Counted from the stretch's first letter, positions 8,620 through 14,986 are shown. The stretch: DNA of 64,000 bases from a virus (IMGVR_UViG_3300025598_000024:41160-105159), one strand, 5' to 3'. Program-made: numbers and translations. Notes: generated by a model not told the origin, from the letters alone.

Positions 8620-8911
8620 AGTCATCCGTCACTGGTGCCAGGTCACTGTCGGGGTTGCGTTCGACGGGAGCTGGTTCGCTAGCAACAGCTGGCTGCTGCT
8701 CACTTATAAGTTCTTTGACAACGCTGGCGAACTGTGGCCCAACAACGTCATCCCACATGGCAGAGAACTGGTCTTGCAAAGCATCGACTACGATCTCACC
8801 ATCAACCAGCTTGATCTCACAGCCAACCTCTGGCTTGATCCAGTCCCACTCACCTTTGGAGTTGCGCACCTGAAGAGTTGCGCCAATACTTACATTAAGC
8901 TTCAGTTCCAT
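8609..8911 (-). CDS. Hypothetical protein, parent of the broken paralog at 11261-11365
   Basis: 100-residue acidic protein. The N-terminal 27 residues (MELKLNVSIGATLQVRNSKG and on to WDWIKP) recur with few changes in the truncated 34-residue reading frame at 11365-11261, showing a gene duplication. The start ATG at 8911 overlaps the upstream gene by 17 bases; longer upstream starts are shadow. The C-terminal half is Pro/Glu/Asp-rich. Function unknown. Confidence 0.8.
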   Translation of the reverse strand: MELKLNVSIGATLQVRNSKGEWDWIKPEVGCEIKLVDGEIVVDALQDQFSAMWDDVVGPQFASVVKELISEQQPAVASEPAPVERNPDSDLAPVTDDYEY

Positions 8912-9278
8912 TTTCTTCCTCTGTTCCTTTGACGTAGTTGATGAGGCTAAGGGCATACAGTGCCCTGTCGATGATATCACCATCAGGGGTAGGACAGTGC
9001 TCAAGGTATCTATCCAACAGTTCTGAGAGTGAACTCTCCAGCTTTTGGATGCCTGCCTCATAGAAAACGTATTCGTTAACAGTAACTATCTGCTGGTCTT
9101 CTGGTAGTTCAGAAAAATCTTCTGGCTCTTCCAGAAGAAATTCTTTTTGGTTCTTGCTCATCTTTCTGATCTTGTTGAATAAATAGATGCCAGCAATGCT
9201 TTTGCCAATGCCTTCCATCTTGCCCTTCACGTCAGCTGGCTTGTAATCCATGTCCAGCTCATACTTGTATGGTTCCAT
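8895..9278 (-). CDS. Hypothetical protein
   Basis: 127-residue, acidic, mostly helical protein with a basic patch at 38-46. ATG at 9278 follows AAGGAGCAAC, a good ribosome-binding site, and lies 25 bases after the tRNA-Ser gene. No family recognised. Confidence 0.75.
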   Translation of the reverse strand: MEPYKYELDMDYKPADVKGKMEGIGKSIAGIYLFNKIRKMSKNQKEFLLEEPEDFSELPEDQQIVTVNEYVFYEAGIQKLESSLSELLDRYLEHCPTPDGDIIDRALYALSLINYVKGTEEENGTEA

Positions 9279-9303
9279 GTTGCTCCTTACTTGTTGTTAA
9301 TGC

Positions 9304-9393
9304 TGGCGGAAGCAGTGGGATTCGAACCCACGGAGCGCTTGCACACTCAACGGTTTAGCAAACCGTCCCATTAGGCCACTCAGGCATGCTTCC
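9304..9393 (-). tRNA. tRNA-Ser(GCU)
   Basis: 90-base class II cloverleaf. The acceptor stem GGAAGCA/TGCTTCC is perfect, the anticodon loop TTGCTAA carries GCT, the long variable arm is typical of Ser, the T-loop is TTCGAAT and the 3' CCA is encoded. It decodes AGC/AGU. Confidence 0.97.
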
Positions 9394-9398
9394 AGACT

Positions 9399-9788
9399 TT
9401 AGTCGCAGCAGCTGTCCCGCCAGCCACATCCACCACACTTGTAGTGAGCATGCTCTGGCTTGAGGTCTGAACCACACTGTGGACAGTCCATGAAAACTGC
9501 GAGGGGGTTATGCTGCTGCTTGTCCCACTCTACACTACCACAGCACCCATCGCAACCGTGCACGCTGGTCTCTTTGAGCTCTGTGATCCTGTACTCATCT
9601 GGATCAGGATGACCAATACCATGAGTGCAGATGCGTTCCATGATACCACGGTCAGTTCTCCAGTGCTGTGGAAAAGACCGCATGGAATGATCAGACATGT
9701 TGTGAATGGTGCACTGTTGCCCATTGCACTGATCGCTGTCATGAACCATCAAGTAGACATCAGAGTTTTCTAACTGAACACGTTCCAT
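9399..9788 (-). CDS. Zinc-ribbon hypothetical protein
   Basis: 129 residues with many Cys/His: a CDGCCG knuckle in the middle and CPQCG ... CGGCG forming a C-terminal four-Cys ribbon, followed by a CCD end. ATG at 9788 is preferred, with AAGGA at good distance; earlier in-frame starts run into the tRNA-Val copy. Probably nucleic-acid or protein binding; no catalytic motif. Confidence 0.78.
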   Translation of the reverse strand: MERVQLENSDVYLMVHDSDQCNGQQCTIHNMSDHSMRSFPQHWRTDRGIMERICTHGIGHPDPDEYRITELKETSVHGCDGCCGSVEWDKQQHNPLAVFMDCPQCGSDLKPEHAHYKCGGCGWRDSCCD

Positions 9789-9808
9789 ACTAATCCTTTT
9801 TACTGCAG

Positions 9809-9882
9809 TGGACATTGAGGGACTCGAACCCCCGACCCTCTGGATGTAAGCCAGATGCTCTAACCAACTGAGCTACCAAGGC
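9809..9882 (-). pseudogene. Hybrid/broken tRNA-Val(UAC) copy
   Basis: From the D arm to the 3' end this is identical in layout and nearly in sequence to the intact tRNA-Val at 11387-11460 (anticodon TAC, same T arm, same 3' acceptor AATGTCC). Its 5' acceptor half is GCCTTGG instead of GGACATT and cannot pair with AATGTCC. It looks like a recombinant between a lost tRNA beginning GCCTTGG and tRNA-Val, marking one edge of the inserted GT cassette. Confidence 0.85.
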
Positions 9883-9892
9883 CTATAGTTCT

Positions 9893-9921
9893 AGTATAGT
9901 GGTTACCTTGTTCGAGTGCAA
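9893..9921 (-). promoter_or_regulatory. Candidate promoter before the hybrid tRNA
   Basis: On the minus strand TTGCAC (9921-9916), a 17-base spacer and TATACT (9898-9893) stand just upstream of the tRNA at 9882. The -10 box matches consensus 5/6 and the -35 box 3/6. It may drive the hybrid tRNA and genes to the left. Confidence 0.4.
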
Positions 9922-9924
9922 CTC

Positions 9925-9996
9925 TTAGCAAGAGTAGAGATTGACCACTATGCCATTGACCTTAAGGATTTCCACGGCCTTGTTTGATGAAGCCGT
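9925..9996 (-). pseudogene. 3' remnant of a disrupted gene
   Basis: Directly after the GT-methyltransferase stop, in a different frame, 23 codons read TASSNKAVEILKVNGIVVNL plus three more before TAA (9927-9925). The stretch has the amino-acid texture of a real protein end but no start. Inference: the surviving tail of a gene whose middle was replaced by the GT cassette; the 5' remnant may be the frame at 11365-11261. Confidence 0.4.
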
Positions 9997-11264
9997 TAAA
10001 TCGACAGAATGCCACCTTGCCTCGGGCCATCCTTGATTGCGATCAAGTTGGCGTTCACGTAGCTTATGTCGTGTTCACGGTGCCAATCATTCGGGAAGAA
10101 CGTAATCAGGCGACTTACCTGGAATCGGCACGTGATCTGGGGCACGAAGTTGGCGTAGTTGCGATCCGTGAAGTACCAAAAGCTGTTCTCGTTGTAGAAC
10201 GCTACGTGGGTGGGGTCTTGGAATGCACCACGACCGTCCGTGCTGGGAGTCAAGGAGAGCAGGATGCCACCGTGTGCGAGCACTCGGTAAAGCTCGTTGA
10301 ACAACGTCACCTTGTCGGGAATGTGCTCGAGGAAGTCACGAGCTCGAATGACGCCGACCGAGTTATCAGGCAGCGGGATGCCCTTCGTCACATCAGCCAC
10401 GATGTCGACACCCGGCCGCTCGTACTGATCCACACCGACGTACTGGGGGTGCTTGTTGTGGGCCGCACCGAGGTCGAGGGCGAGCAGGCCCTCACGCTTC
10501 GCCCACGCCAGCGCATTGCCTTCGACGTAGGAGTCATACAGGGCAACCGTGTCGGTTTGGATCGCCTGGTTGATCGTGGGGTCAGACTGGGTATTCCTCG
10601 AGTGGACCCGCTGGAGGTAGAGGCACTGGTCGATGAGGTGGAACGCCGTGTGCTGGAACAGCCGGCACATCAGGTCTTGGTCGTCAAGCACCGTCAGCTC
10701 AGGGTTGTACCCACCAGCTGCGTCGTAGGTGGTCTTGCGAAAGGCTCGGAGGTGGTTCGGTGCGTACCAGATGTAACTAACGTTTTGTGGATACGGCAAC
10801 ATTGAGTTGCACTGCAACACTGATTGGCCGTTCACCTCGACTTCGGTGTACTCCCAACCGTGGGCCGGGTTGAAACGCTGATCGTTTCGTGAACCATCTT
10901 CATTAATCTGTGCACATTGGCTATAGACGAAACCAACCGATGGGTTGGCATCAAAAGCAGCGACCACTTCAGCCAAGGCTTCTTGAGCCAACAAGTCATC
11001 GTGGTCGAGTTCCAACAAGAACTCACCACGAGTTTGCTCGCAGGCATAACGCTTTGCTGCTCCAACACCATGCAGATCGTTGTTCTGCAACACTCGAACC
11101 CGAGGATCAGCAACCGGCGGACGCCAGTTGGCTCCATTGTTCATCACAACAACCCACTCCCAATCGGAGAAGGTCTGAGCTACGAGGCTGTCAAAACATT
11201 CATTCAGGAACGTTGGACGGTGGCTCGGCGTGAAGACGCTGATGCGCGGTTCGGTGGGGCTCAC
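9996..11264 (-). CDS. Glycosyltransferase GT2 fused to a SAM methyltransferase
   Basis: 422-residue two-domain protein. Residues 1-~235 are a GT2 (GT-A) domain: VFTPSHRP start and ELDHDD at 85-90 as the metal/nucleotide-sugar site. Residues ~255-410 resemble a type-11 methyltransferase: LALDLGAAHN glycine loop near 261-270, GVDQYE, then D(F)LEHIPD. It could transfer a sugar and methylate it or its neighbour. The GTG start overlaps the stop of the 34-residue fragment upstream. Codon use is clearly more GC-rich than the neighbours and the flanks carry broken gene and tRNA copies, so recent horizontal acquisition is likely. Confidence 0.85.
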   Translation of the reverse strand: MSPTEPRISVFTPSHRPTFLNECFDSLVAQTFSDWEWVVVMNNGANWRPPVADPRVRVLQNNDLHGVGAAKRYACEQTRGEFLLELDHDDLLAQEALAEVVAAFDANPSVGFVYSQCAQINEDGSRNDQRFNPAHGWEYTEVEVNGQSVLQCNSMLPYPQNVSYIWYAPNHLRAFRKTTYDAAGGYNPELTVLDDQDLMCRLFQHTAFHLIDQCLYLQRVHSRNTQSDPTINQAIQTDTVALYDSYVEGNALAWAKREGLLALDLGAAHNKHPQYVGVDQYERPGVDIVADVTKGIPLPDNSVGVIRARDFLEHIPDKVTLFNELYRVLAHGGILLSLTPSTDGRGAFQDPTHVAFYNENSFWYFTDRNYANFVPQITCRFQVSRLITFFPNDWHREHDISYVNANLIAIKDGPRQGGILSI

Positions 11265-11365
11265 TTCTTCGGACGCAGAATGGCCGGCTTAATCCAGTCC
11301 CACTCTCCTTTGGCATTCTTGACCTGGAGAGTTGCTCCTATACTGACGCTGAGTTTAATTTCCAT
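11261..11365 (-). pseudogene. Truncated paralog (5' remnant) of the 8609-8911 gene
   Basis: A 34-residue frame starting MEIKLSVSIGATLQVKNAKG; its first 27 residues are nearly the same as those of the intact 100-residue protein at 8911-8609. Similarity stops after WDWIKP, where seven unrelated residues lead to a stop. The TGA overlaps the GTG start of the GT-methyltransferase gene (GTGA), so this fragment may now serve only as a coupled leader for translating the inserted gene. Confidence 0.75.
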
Positions 11366-11386
11366 GTTTTCCTTTCTTACTTGGAG

Positions 11387-11460
11387 TGGACATTGAGGGA
11401 CTCGAACCCCCGACCCTCTGGATGTAAGCCAGATGCTCTAACCAACTGAGCTAAATGTCC
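11387..11460 (-). tRNA. tRNA-Val(UAC)
   Basis: Intact 74-base cloverleaf: acceptor GGACATT/AATGTCC, D arm GCTC/GAGC, anticodon stem CTGG/CCAG with TAC, T-loop TTCGAGT, discriminator A, no encoded CCA. It decodes GUA/GUG and is the parental copy of the hybrid at 9809-9882. Confidence 0.96.
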
Positions 11461-11469
11461 TAAAAATTG

Positions 11470-11628
11470 CTACTCTTCAGGTGGAGAAAAGAGATACAAT
11501 TCTTCTGTGTCATAAGCCTGTAAATCATCTGGGAATGATGAAAACTCTACTACTGCTTTACCATCAGAAGTAAAGCCAATAATCTTTCCAATTTCGATTG
11601 CTACGTAATCACCAGCTTTTAATGTCAT
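11470..11628 (-). CDS. Small acidic protein, 52 aa
   Basis: Short frame beginning MTLKAGDYVAIEIGKIIGFT and ending SPPEE. ATG at 11628 has AAAGG eight bases upstream, and it exactly fills the space between tRNA-Val and the next gene. The G-D-Y-V-x-I-E-I-G-K-I pattern suggests a small SH3-like beta barrel. Function unknown. Confidence 0.75.
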   Translation of the reverse strand: MTLKAGDYVAIEIGKIIGFTSDGKAVVEFSSFPDDLQAYDTEELYLFSPPEE

Positions 11629-11643
11629 TTGTTTGCCTTTCTT

Positions 11644-11868
11644 TTAGTTGACGTACGTGATCTTACCACGTTCTGCATCAGTGTCAAACTCTAGTGGGAT
11701 CTCTGTGAGCAGGTCCCAGATCTGCACTGCATCGCATGGCCATGAGATATTGTACACGCCGTTTGGCCCTGCGCAACCACGGCACAGGCTAACGCTAGTG
11801 CCAGCGCCTTGTGCCTGGATCATTGGTGAGTGCTTCATTACCAGTTCGTATGGTGCATAGTTGTTCAT
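11644..11868 (-). CDS. Hypothetical protein, 74 aa
   Basis: Small protein with three Cys (CRGC pair plus one) in the middle. ATG at 11868 overlaps the thyX stop (ATGA), implying coupled translation. No family recognised. Confidence 0.7.
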   Translation of the reverse strand: MNNYAPYELVMKHSPMIQAQGAGTSVSLCRGCAGPNGVYNISWPCDAVQIWDLLTEIPLEFDTDAERGKITYVN

Positions 11869-12542
11869 GGTGCGACCCTACCATTCTCGTTCCATGCCTC
11901 GTATGTTACCGGCATGGCTTGTTTAAAAAACTCTTCGACAGCACGAGCATAGTCCTGAATCTCCTGTTGTGCATGCCGCTCTGCTCTAAGGCTCAAGAAC
12001 GCCATCAATGACCTGGCGTTCACTGTCCAGATCCATTCAGTGTATGCGTTCACTGGCAGTACAATGCGTGCCAGCTCTGGTGCTACCCCACATGCTAGCA
12101 GAGTTTTGTAGCCCTGGAATGCACTGCTTGACGCTGAGTCAATCAGCCCTGCGATAGCAGGTTCATTCATGACTTCGTACTCGTAGGCTCCTGGCTTGCC
12201 AACACGCTTGCGGATGTGATCACGGTCAGGAACATAGTAGCCCATGTCGATCTCGGTGTAACGACCGCTCACCTCATTGAATGAGTTGCCAATACGATGA
12301 CGGATCCATTCCCTGGCCACAAAGATTGGCAGGCGAACACAGAACTTGAAGTAGGTGTGTTCGAATGGTGAACCATGCCGGTTACGCATAAGGTAACCGA
12401 TCAGTTTGTCATCGCCAGGTTCCATCTGTTCATGGCTGGTATGGAAAGACACGCGTGCAGCGTTAACCACGTCCAGGTCACTGGCACTGCTGTCTAACAG
12501 TGTGACGAACCCATCGTTATGTACTTTGATTGTATTTTCCAT
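11865..12542 (-). CDS. thyX: Flavin-dependent thymidylate synthase ThyX
   Basis: 225-residue FAD-dependent thymidylate synthase converting dUMP to dTMP with methylene-tetrahydrofolate and NAD(P)H, supplying dTTP for phage DNA. The ThyX signature RHRIGNSFNEVSGRY at 81-95 is intact (RHR, S, E, S, R). The only sensible start is ATG at 12542, whose A is also the final A of the CCA of the adjoining tRNA-Thr; no Shine-Dalgarno is present. Tyr/Arg residues near the C-terminus fit the substrate site. Confidence 0.94.
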   Translation of the reverse strand: MENTIKVHNDGFVTLLDSSASDLDVVNAARVSFHTSHEQMEPGDDKLIGYLMRNRHGSPFEHTYFKFCVRLPIFVAREWIRHRIGNSFNEVSGRYTEIDMGYYVPDRDHIRKRVGKPGAYEYEVMNEPAIAGLIDSASSSAFQGYKTLLACGVAPELARIVLPVNAYTEWIWTVNARSLMAFLSLRAERHAQQEIQDYARAVEEFFKQAMPVTYEAWNENGRVAP

Positions 12543-12618
12543 GGAGCCGAGAGTGGGATTCGAACCCACGACATCTTTATTACAAGTAAAGCACTCTGAC
12601 CAACTGAGCTATCTCGGC
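12542..12618 (-). tRNA. tRNA-Thr(UGU)
   Basis: 77-base cloverleaf: acceptor GCCGAGA/TCTCGGC, anticodon loop CTTGTAA (TGT), T-loop TTCGAAT, discriminator T, encoded CCA. The last A of CCA is the first base of the thyX start codon. It decodes ACA/ACG. Confidence 0.97.
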
Positions 12619-12623
12619 GGGTG

Positions 12624-12696
12624 TACCCCTGGCACGAATCGAACGCGCAACCTAGTGGGTAGAAACCACTTGCTCTATCCATTGAGCTACAGGGGC
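12624..12696 (-). tRNA. tRNA-Arg(UCU)
   Basis: 73-base cloverleaf: acceptor GCCCCTG/CAGGGGT with a terminal G-U pair, anticodon loop TTTCTAC (TCT), T-loop TTCGATT, no encoded CCA. It decodes AGA/AGG, codons that are rare in GC-rich actinobacteria. Confidence 0.95.
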
Positions 12697-12701
12697 ATAT
12701 T

Positions 12702-12878
12702 CTAGTGGGTGATGTCATGCTCCTTGTCGAACTGCTTGTGAATCTTCTGCCAGATCCGTTTACGACCCAGGTAGTAACCCAGTGTGAACACAATGATCTC
12801 TTCTATCACACTCACAATGCTTTCCGCAATCAGATGATTGGGATCGGTGAGAATGCTCCACCAGGTCTCGTGATGCAT
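12702..12878 (-). CDS. Small membrane protein, 58 aa
   Basis: Frame starting MHHETWWSILTDPNHLIAES, then a hydrophobic segment (about 19-40) and a basic/charged end with RKRIWQKIHKQFDKEH. ATG at 12878 has GGGAG six bases upstream. This H-x-x-W-W ... D-x-x-H-x-x-A-E start, one membrane helix and K-E-H end matches a small membrane protein type that I recall as common in actinobacteriophages; its function is unknown. Confidence 0.8.
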   Translation of the reverse strand: MHHETWWSILTDPNHLIAESIVSVIEEIIVFTLGYYLGRKRIWQKIHKQFDKEHDITH

Positions 12879-12880
12879 GG

Positions 12881-13120
12881 CTAACTCCCTGTGTCGTAGA
12901 TGTTATCGCTGATCCCGTTCTGCCGCAAGATCTCGATTGCCTCATAGTAGTACGGGTTGCTCATCACACTAGCAGCCGGTGCTGCTGTCTTCAACACACT
13001 CTTCACCCACATCTTGTTAGCGTCATAGTTTACGAATGCATCGATCAGCTTGGGCTGTACCGGTACCTTGGCCAGTTCCAGGATGATCCTTGCTGCCCAT
13101 CGTATATCTTTAGTTGTCAT
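12881..13120 (-). CDS. Hypothetical protein, 79 aa
   Basis: Small mostly helical protein starting MTTKDIRWAARIILELAKVP. ATG at 13120 has a strong GGAGGTAACA site. No family recognised; lies in the tRNA/small gene region and ends two bases before the next start codon. Confidence 0.7.
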   Translation of the reverse strand: MTTKDIRWAARIILELAKVPVQPKLIDAFVNYDANKMWVKSVLKTAAPAASVMSNPYYYEAIEILRQNGISDNIYDTGS

Positions 13121-13131
13121 TGTTACCTCCG

Positions 13132-13170
13132 TACCCTGAGGGGGACTTGAACCCCCACCCCATGGAGTAT
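13132..13170 (-). pseudogene. tRNA 3'-half fragment
   Basis: The minus strand holds a complete T arm (GGGGG TTCAAGT CCCCC) followed by a 3' acceptor half TCAGGGT and discriminator A, but no 5' half: the HNH endonuclease gene ends about five bases upstream. It looks like a tRNA gene truncated by insertion or recombination of the endonuclease gene. Confidence 0.65.
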
Positions 13171-13174
13171 ACCA

Positions 13175-13624
13175 TTATTTTTTCTTGTGTGCTGCTGTTT
13201 TCAATGCATGGCAGTTAGGGCACAAAATTTGTAAGTTCTCCAAAGAATTATCAAAATGATCACTGTTGATATGGTCTAGCTCTAGCGGTGCTGGTTGCCC
13301 CAACCATTCTGTTATCCCACAGACCTCACAAATGGCTTCTTTAATACCCTCCTTGATAAGTTTTAACCTTAACTTCCCAGAATGGATTGGCTGCCTATTA
13401 GATAGGTACTCTTCGATATCAACTTTATTCCTGGCTGGTCTTCCTTTTGTAAAGCTTTTGCCAACAAAATGTGAGTAATCAATACCTGCTTTTACAGCCC
13501 TATTTTTTAAATGGGTTTGTGACCCAGTCATTGGTTTTACGCCTATTTTTCTGCATGTATCAGCCCATGTAGTAGATGAAGCCACTGCATCAGCCAACTG
13601 TTGATCTGTATATCTATGTTTCAT
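13175..13624 (-). CDS. HNH homing-type endonuclease
   Basis: 149 residues. The N-terminal ~30 residues resemble a helix-turn-helix (YTDQQLADAVASSTTWADTC), followed by a C-terminal HNH nuclease: CEVCG knuckle, LELDHINSDHFDNSLENLQI with the catalytic His/Asn, and CPNCH. A free-standing HNH gene next to a tRNA fragment is typical of homing endonucleases targeting tRNA loci. No Shine-Dalgarno is seen before ATG 13624; the upstream 54 bases are AT-rich with short repeats. Confidence 0.85.
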   Translation of the reverse strand: MKHRYTDQQLADAVASSTTWADTCRKIGVKPMTGSQTHLKNRAVKAGIDYSHFVGKSFTKGRPARNKVDIEEYLSNRQPIHSGKLRLKLIKEGIKEAICEVCGITEWLGQPAPLELDHINSDHFDNSLENLQILCPNCHALKTAAHKKK

Positions 13625-13678
13625 GTATACTATAACACCACGTATACACTTTTACATTGTTTACATTGTTTTATATTG

Positions 13679-13762
13679 TGCCCCCGGTCAGACTCGAACT
13701 GACAAGACCTTACGGTCATTACCTCCTAAGGGTAACGTGTTTACCTATTTCACCACGGGGGC
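13679..13762 (-). tRNA. tRNA-Leu(UAG)
   Basis: Class II, 84 bases: acceptor GCCCCCG/CGGGGGC, anticodon stem-loop TTACC CTTAGGA GGTAA (TAG), long variable arm with GACC/GGTC, T-loop TTCGAGT, discriminator A. It decodes CUA and other CUN codons by wobble. Confidence 0.95.
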
Positions 13763-13770
13763 ATATCAAA

Positions 13771-13802
13771 CCTGGCGCGTCTGCCTATTCCGCCATCAGG
13801 GC
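13771..13802 (-). pseudogene. tRNA-Leu 5' fragment
   Basis: GCCCTGATGGCGGAATAGGC followed by AGACGCGCCAGG is a typical tRNA-Leu 5' acceptor and D arm, but the sequence runs straight into the next tRNA-Leu with no anticodon or T arm. A remnant of a deleted third tRNA-Leu. Confidence 0.65.
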
Positions 13803-13806
13803 TCTG

Positions 13807-13880
13807 TGCCCCAGGTGGGATTCGAACCCACACTACAAGGATTTTAAGTCCTCCTCCTCTGCCTGTTGGGATACTAGGGC
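13807..13880 (-). tRNA. tRNA-Leu(UAA) with short variable loop
   Basis: 74 bases: acceptor GCCCTAG/CTGGGGC (one G-U), three-pair D stem with GG in the loop, anticodon loop CTTAAAA (TAA), T arm GTGGG TTCGAAT CCCAC. The variable region is only about five bases, so this Leu tRNA lacks the long arm expected for class II tRNA-Leu. It may be functional, degenerate, or charged differently. Confidence 0.8.
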
Positions 13881-13885
13881 TTCTG

Positions 13886-13967
13886 TGGGCCAGGTAGGAT
13901 TCGAACCTACGTAGCTTTACGCGGCGGTTTTACAGACCGCTTCCTTTGGCCGCTCGGACACTGACCC
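13886..13967 (-). tRNA. tRNA-Tyr(GUA)
   Basis: 82-base class II cloverleaf: acceptor GGGTCAG/CTGGCCC, anticodon loop CTGTAAA (GTA), long variable arm, T-loop TTCGAAT. It decodes UAU/UAC. Confidence 0.96.
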
Positions 13968-13978
13968 ATTCTACTGCG

Positions 13979-14052
13979 TCGGAATGACAGGATTCGAACC
14001 TGCGACATCTGCGTCCCAAACGCAGCGCTCTACCAAGCTGAGCTACATTCCG
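13979..14052 (-). tRNA. tRNA-Pro(UGG)
   Basis: 74-base cloverleaf: acceptor CGGAATG/CATTCCG, anticodon loop TTTGGGA (TGG) on a TGCG/CGCA stem, T-loop TTCGAAT, discriminator A. It decodes CCA/CCG. Confidence 0.96.
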
Positions 14053-14062
14053 TATACTGTTG

Positions 14063-14133
14063 TCCTCCTGGAGGGTACCGCCCCCTCTTTTCAGGATTAA
14101 AAGTCCCGTACATCACTTTAATGTTTCAGGAGG
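14063..14133 (-). tRNA. Aberrant tRNA-Lys(UUU)-like cloverleaf
   Basis: All four stems form with normal lengths: acceptor CCTCCTG/CAGGAGG, D stem ACAT/ATGT, anticodon stem CGGGA/TCCTG with loop CTTTTAA (TTT), T stem GAGGG/CCCTC. Yet the D loop TAAAGTG lacks G18-G19 and the T loop GGCGGTA lacks the TTC and A58, so the normal elbow contacts are missing. The 5' acceptor overlaps the last codons of the endonuclease gene. Either a decaying tRNA-Lys or an unusual tRNA-like RNA. Confidence 0.5.
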
Positions 14134-14605
14134 TTAAATATTCTTCTATTGATTCTTTCTTTTTTTCATACCATCCTAGTCTGATGTTGCAACTATAGCA
14201 CAGTAACCCTCTAACGCTACCAGTTTTGTGATCGTGATCAACACAAAAGTTTTTACCAGTAGAGCACCTATCGATCTTGCATATTCCACAGCGATGGTTT
14301 TGACCCTCTAGCATACTGTAGTAATCAGCAATAGTCAAACCAAATTTTCTAGTAGCAGATTTTATATTAAAACAATTTCTACAATATGCATTTTTATTGT
14401 TATCACCTTTGTAGGCACCACAGTATAAACATGGTTTTGGTGATGGTACATAACTGGAGTACCTAACTGAATGCTGTGCTCTAGCTGCGCAGCTTTGAGA
14501 ACAGTATAATCCTATATTCTTTTTTACTTGATAGGCATATCTTTTATATACATTGCTACAGTCAGTTCTACTGCATATTACTTGCTCTGATGTTCTAGTA
14601 GTCAT
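14126..14605 (-). CDS. Endonuclease VII-like HNH nuclease
   Basis: 159 residues. N-terminal zinc knuckles (CSRTDC, CSQSC, CLYCG, CRNC) lead into the recombination-endonuclease-VII-type core: FGLTIADYYSMLEGQNHRCG, then VDHDH, TGSVRGLLC and CNIRLG, the usual metal-binding and catalytic His/Asn set. ATG at 14605 has AGGAG at seven bases. Such free-standing genes in phage tRNA arrays behave as homing endonucleases. The stop codon lies within the 5' acceptor of the Lys-like tRNA. Confidence 0.88.
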   Translation of the reverse strand: MTTRTSEQVICSRTDCSNVYKRYAYQVKKNIGLYCSQSCAARAQHSVRYSSYVPSPKPCLYCGAYKGDNNKNAYCRNCFNIKSATRKFGLTIADYYSMLEGQNHRCGICKIDRCSTGKNFCVDHDHKTGSVRGLLCYSCNIRLGWYEKKKESIEEYLTS

Positions 14606-14640
14606 AGTCACTCTCCTGTGGCTACTAGTGCAAGTACAAG

Positions 14641-14678
14641 TATGAATTAAATCACTCTACCAACTGAGTTACAGGGGC
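14641..14678 (-). pseudogene. tRNA 5' fragment (Arg-like start)
   Basis: GCCCCTGTAACTCAGTTGGT and AGAGT form a tRNA 5' acceptor and D arm resembling the tRNA-Arg at 12624-12696, but no anticodon stem or matching 3' half follows before the endonuclease gene. Its first bases also encode the end of the upstream CDS (CCC CTG TAA). Confidence 0.6.
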
Positions 14679-14986
14679 ATGTAATCGTACTCCCAATCAT
14701 CCATGCTACCCAACCTTACCAGATGCATGCAAGGATCGTCACCTCTATCCCAGGCCTGCTCTTCAGTGGGATGCACAGGGTACCCATCGTGTGTGTTGCA
14801 GAACTGCTCACTACAGTAGCCGTTCTCCACGCCATAGTTCAACCACTGCTCAAAGTCCATCCTGGCATCTCGCTGCTCTTGACAGGTGCAGTACCAGTCA
14901 AAGTGAATACGGAATGCCTGTCGCCTGCAGTTCAGGCAGTGCTTGACGCCTTCGCTGTCTGTGTCTACTTCAGTCTTGTGTACCAT
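14669..14986 (-). CDS. Zinc-binding hypothetical protein
   Basis: 105 residues with a CLNC ... CTC knuckle near the N-terminus and further Cys (CSEQFC, C). Acidic C-terminus. ATG at 14986 is preferred over TTG at 14995. Ends by running into the 5' end of a tRNA fragment, so the present C-terminus may be secondary. Unknown function. Confidence 0.72.
   Translation of the reverse strand: MVHKTEVDTDSEGVKHCLNCRRQAFRIHFDWYCTCQEQRDARMDFEQWLNYGVENGYCSEQFCNTHDGYPVHPTEEQAWDRGDDPCMHLVRLGSMDDWEYDYMPL

Noticed and set aside
9894-9954. Inverted repeat ATAGTGGT/ACCACTAT with an internal CTCTTGCTAAGAG read as a decayed tRNA-Ser
   Set aside because: The D arm looks plausible, but no acceptor or T arm forms; the coding remnant and promoter explain the same bases.
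9984-10805. Plus-strand frame of 273 codons opposite the GT-methyltransferase
   Set aside because: Val/Arg-rich shadow of a GC-rich gene; no start signal and no motif.
13625-13678. AT-rich repeats before the HNH gene as a promoter or attachment site
   Set aside because: No -35/-10 pair with correct spacing and no matching copy elsewhere was seen.
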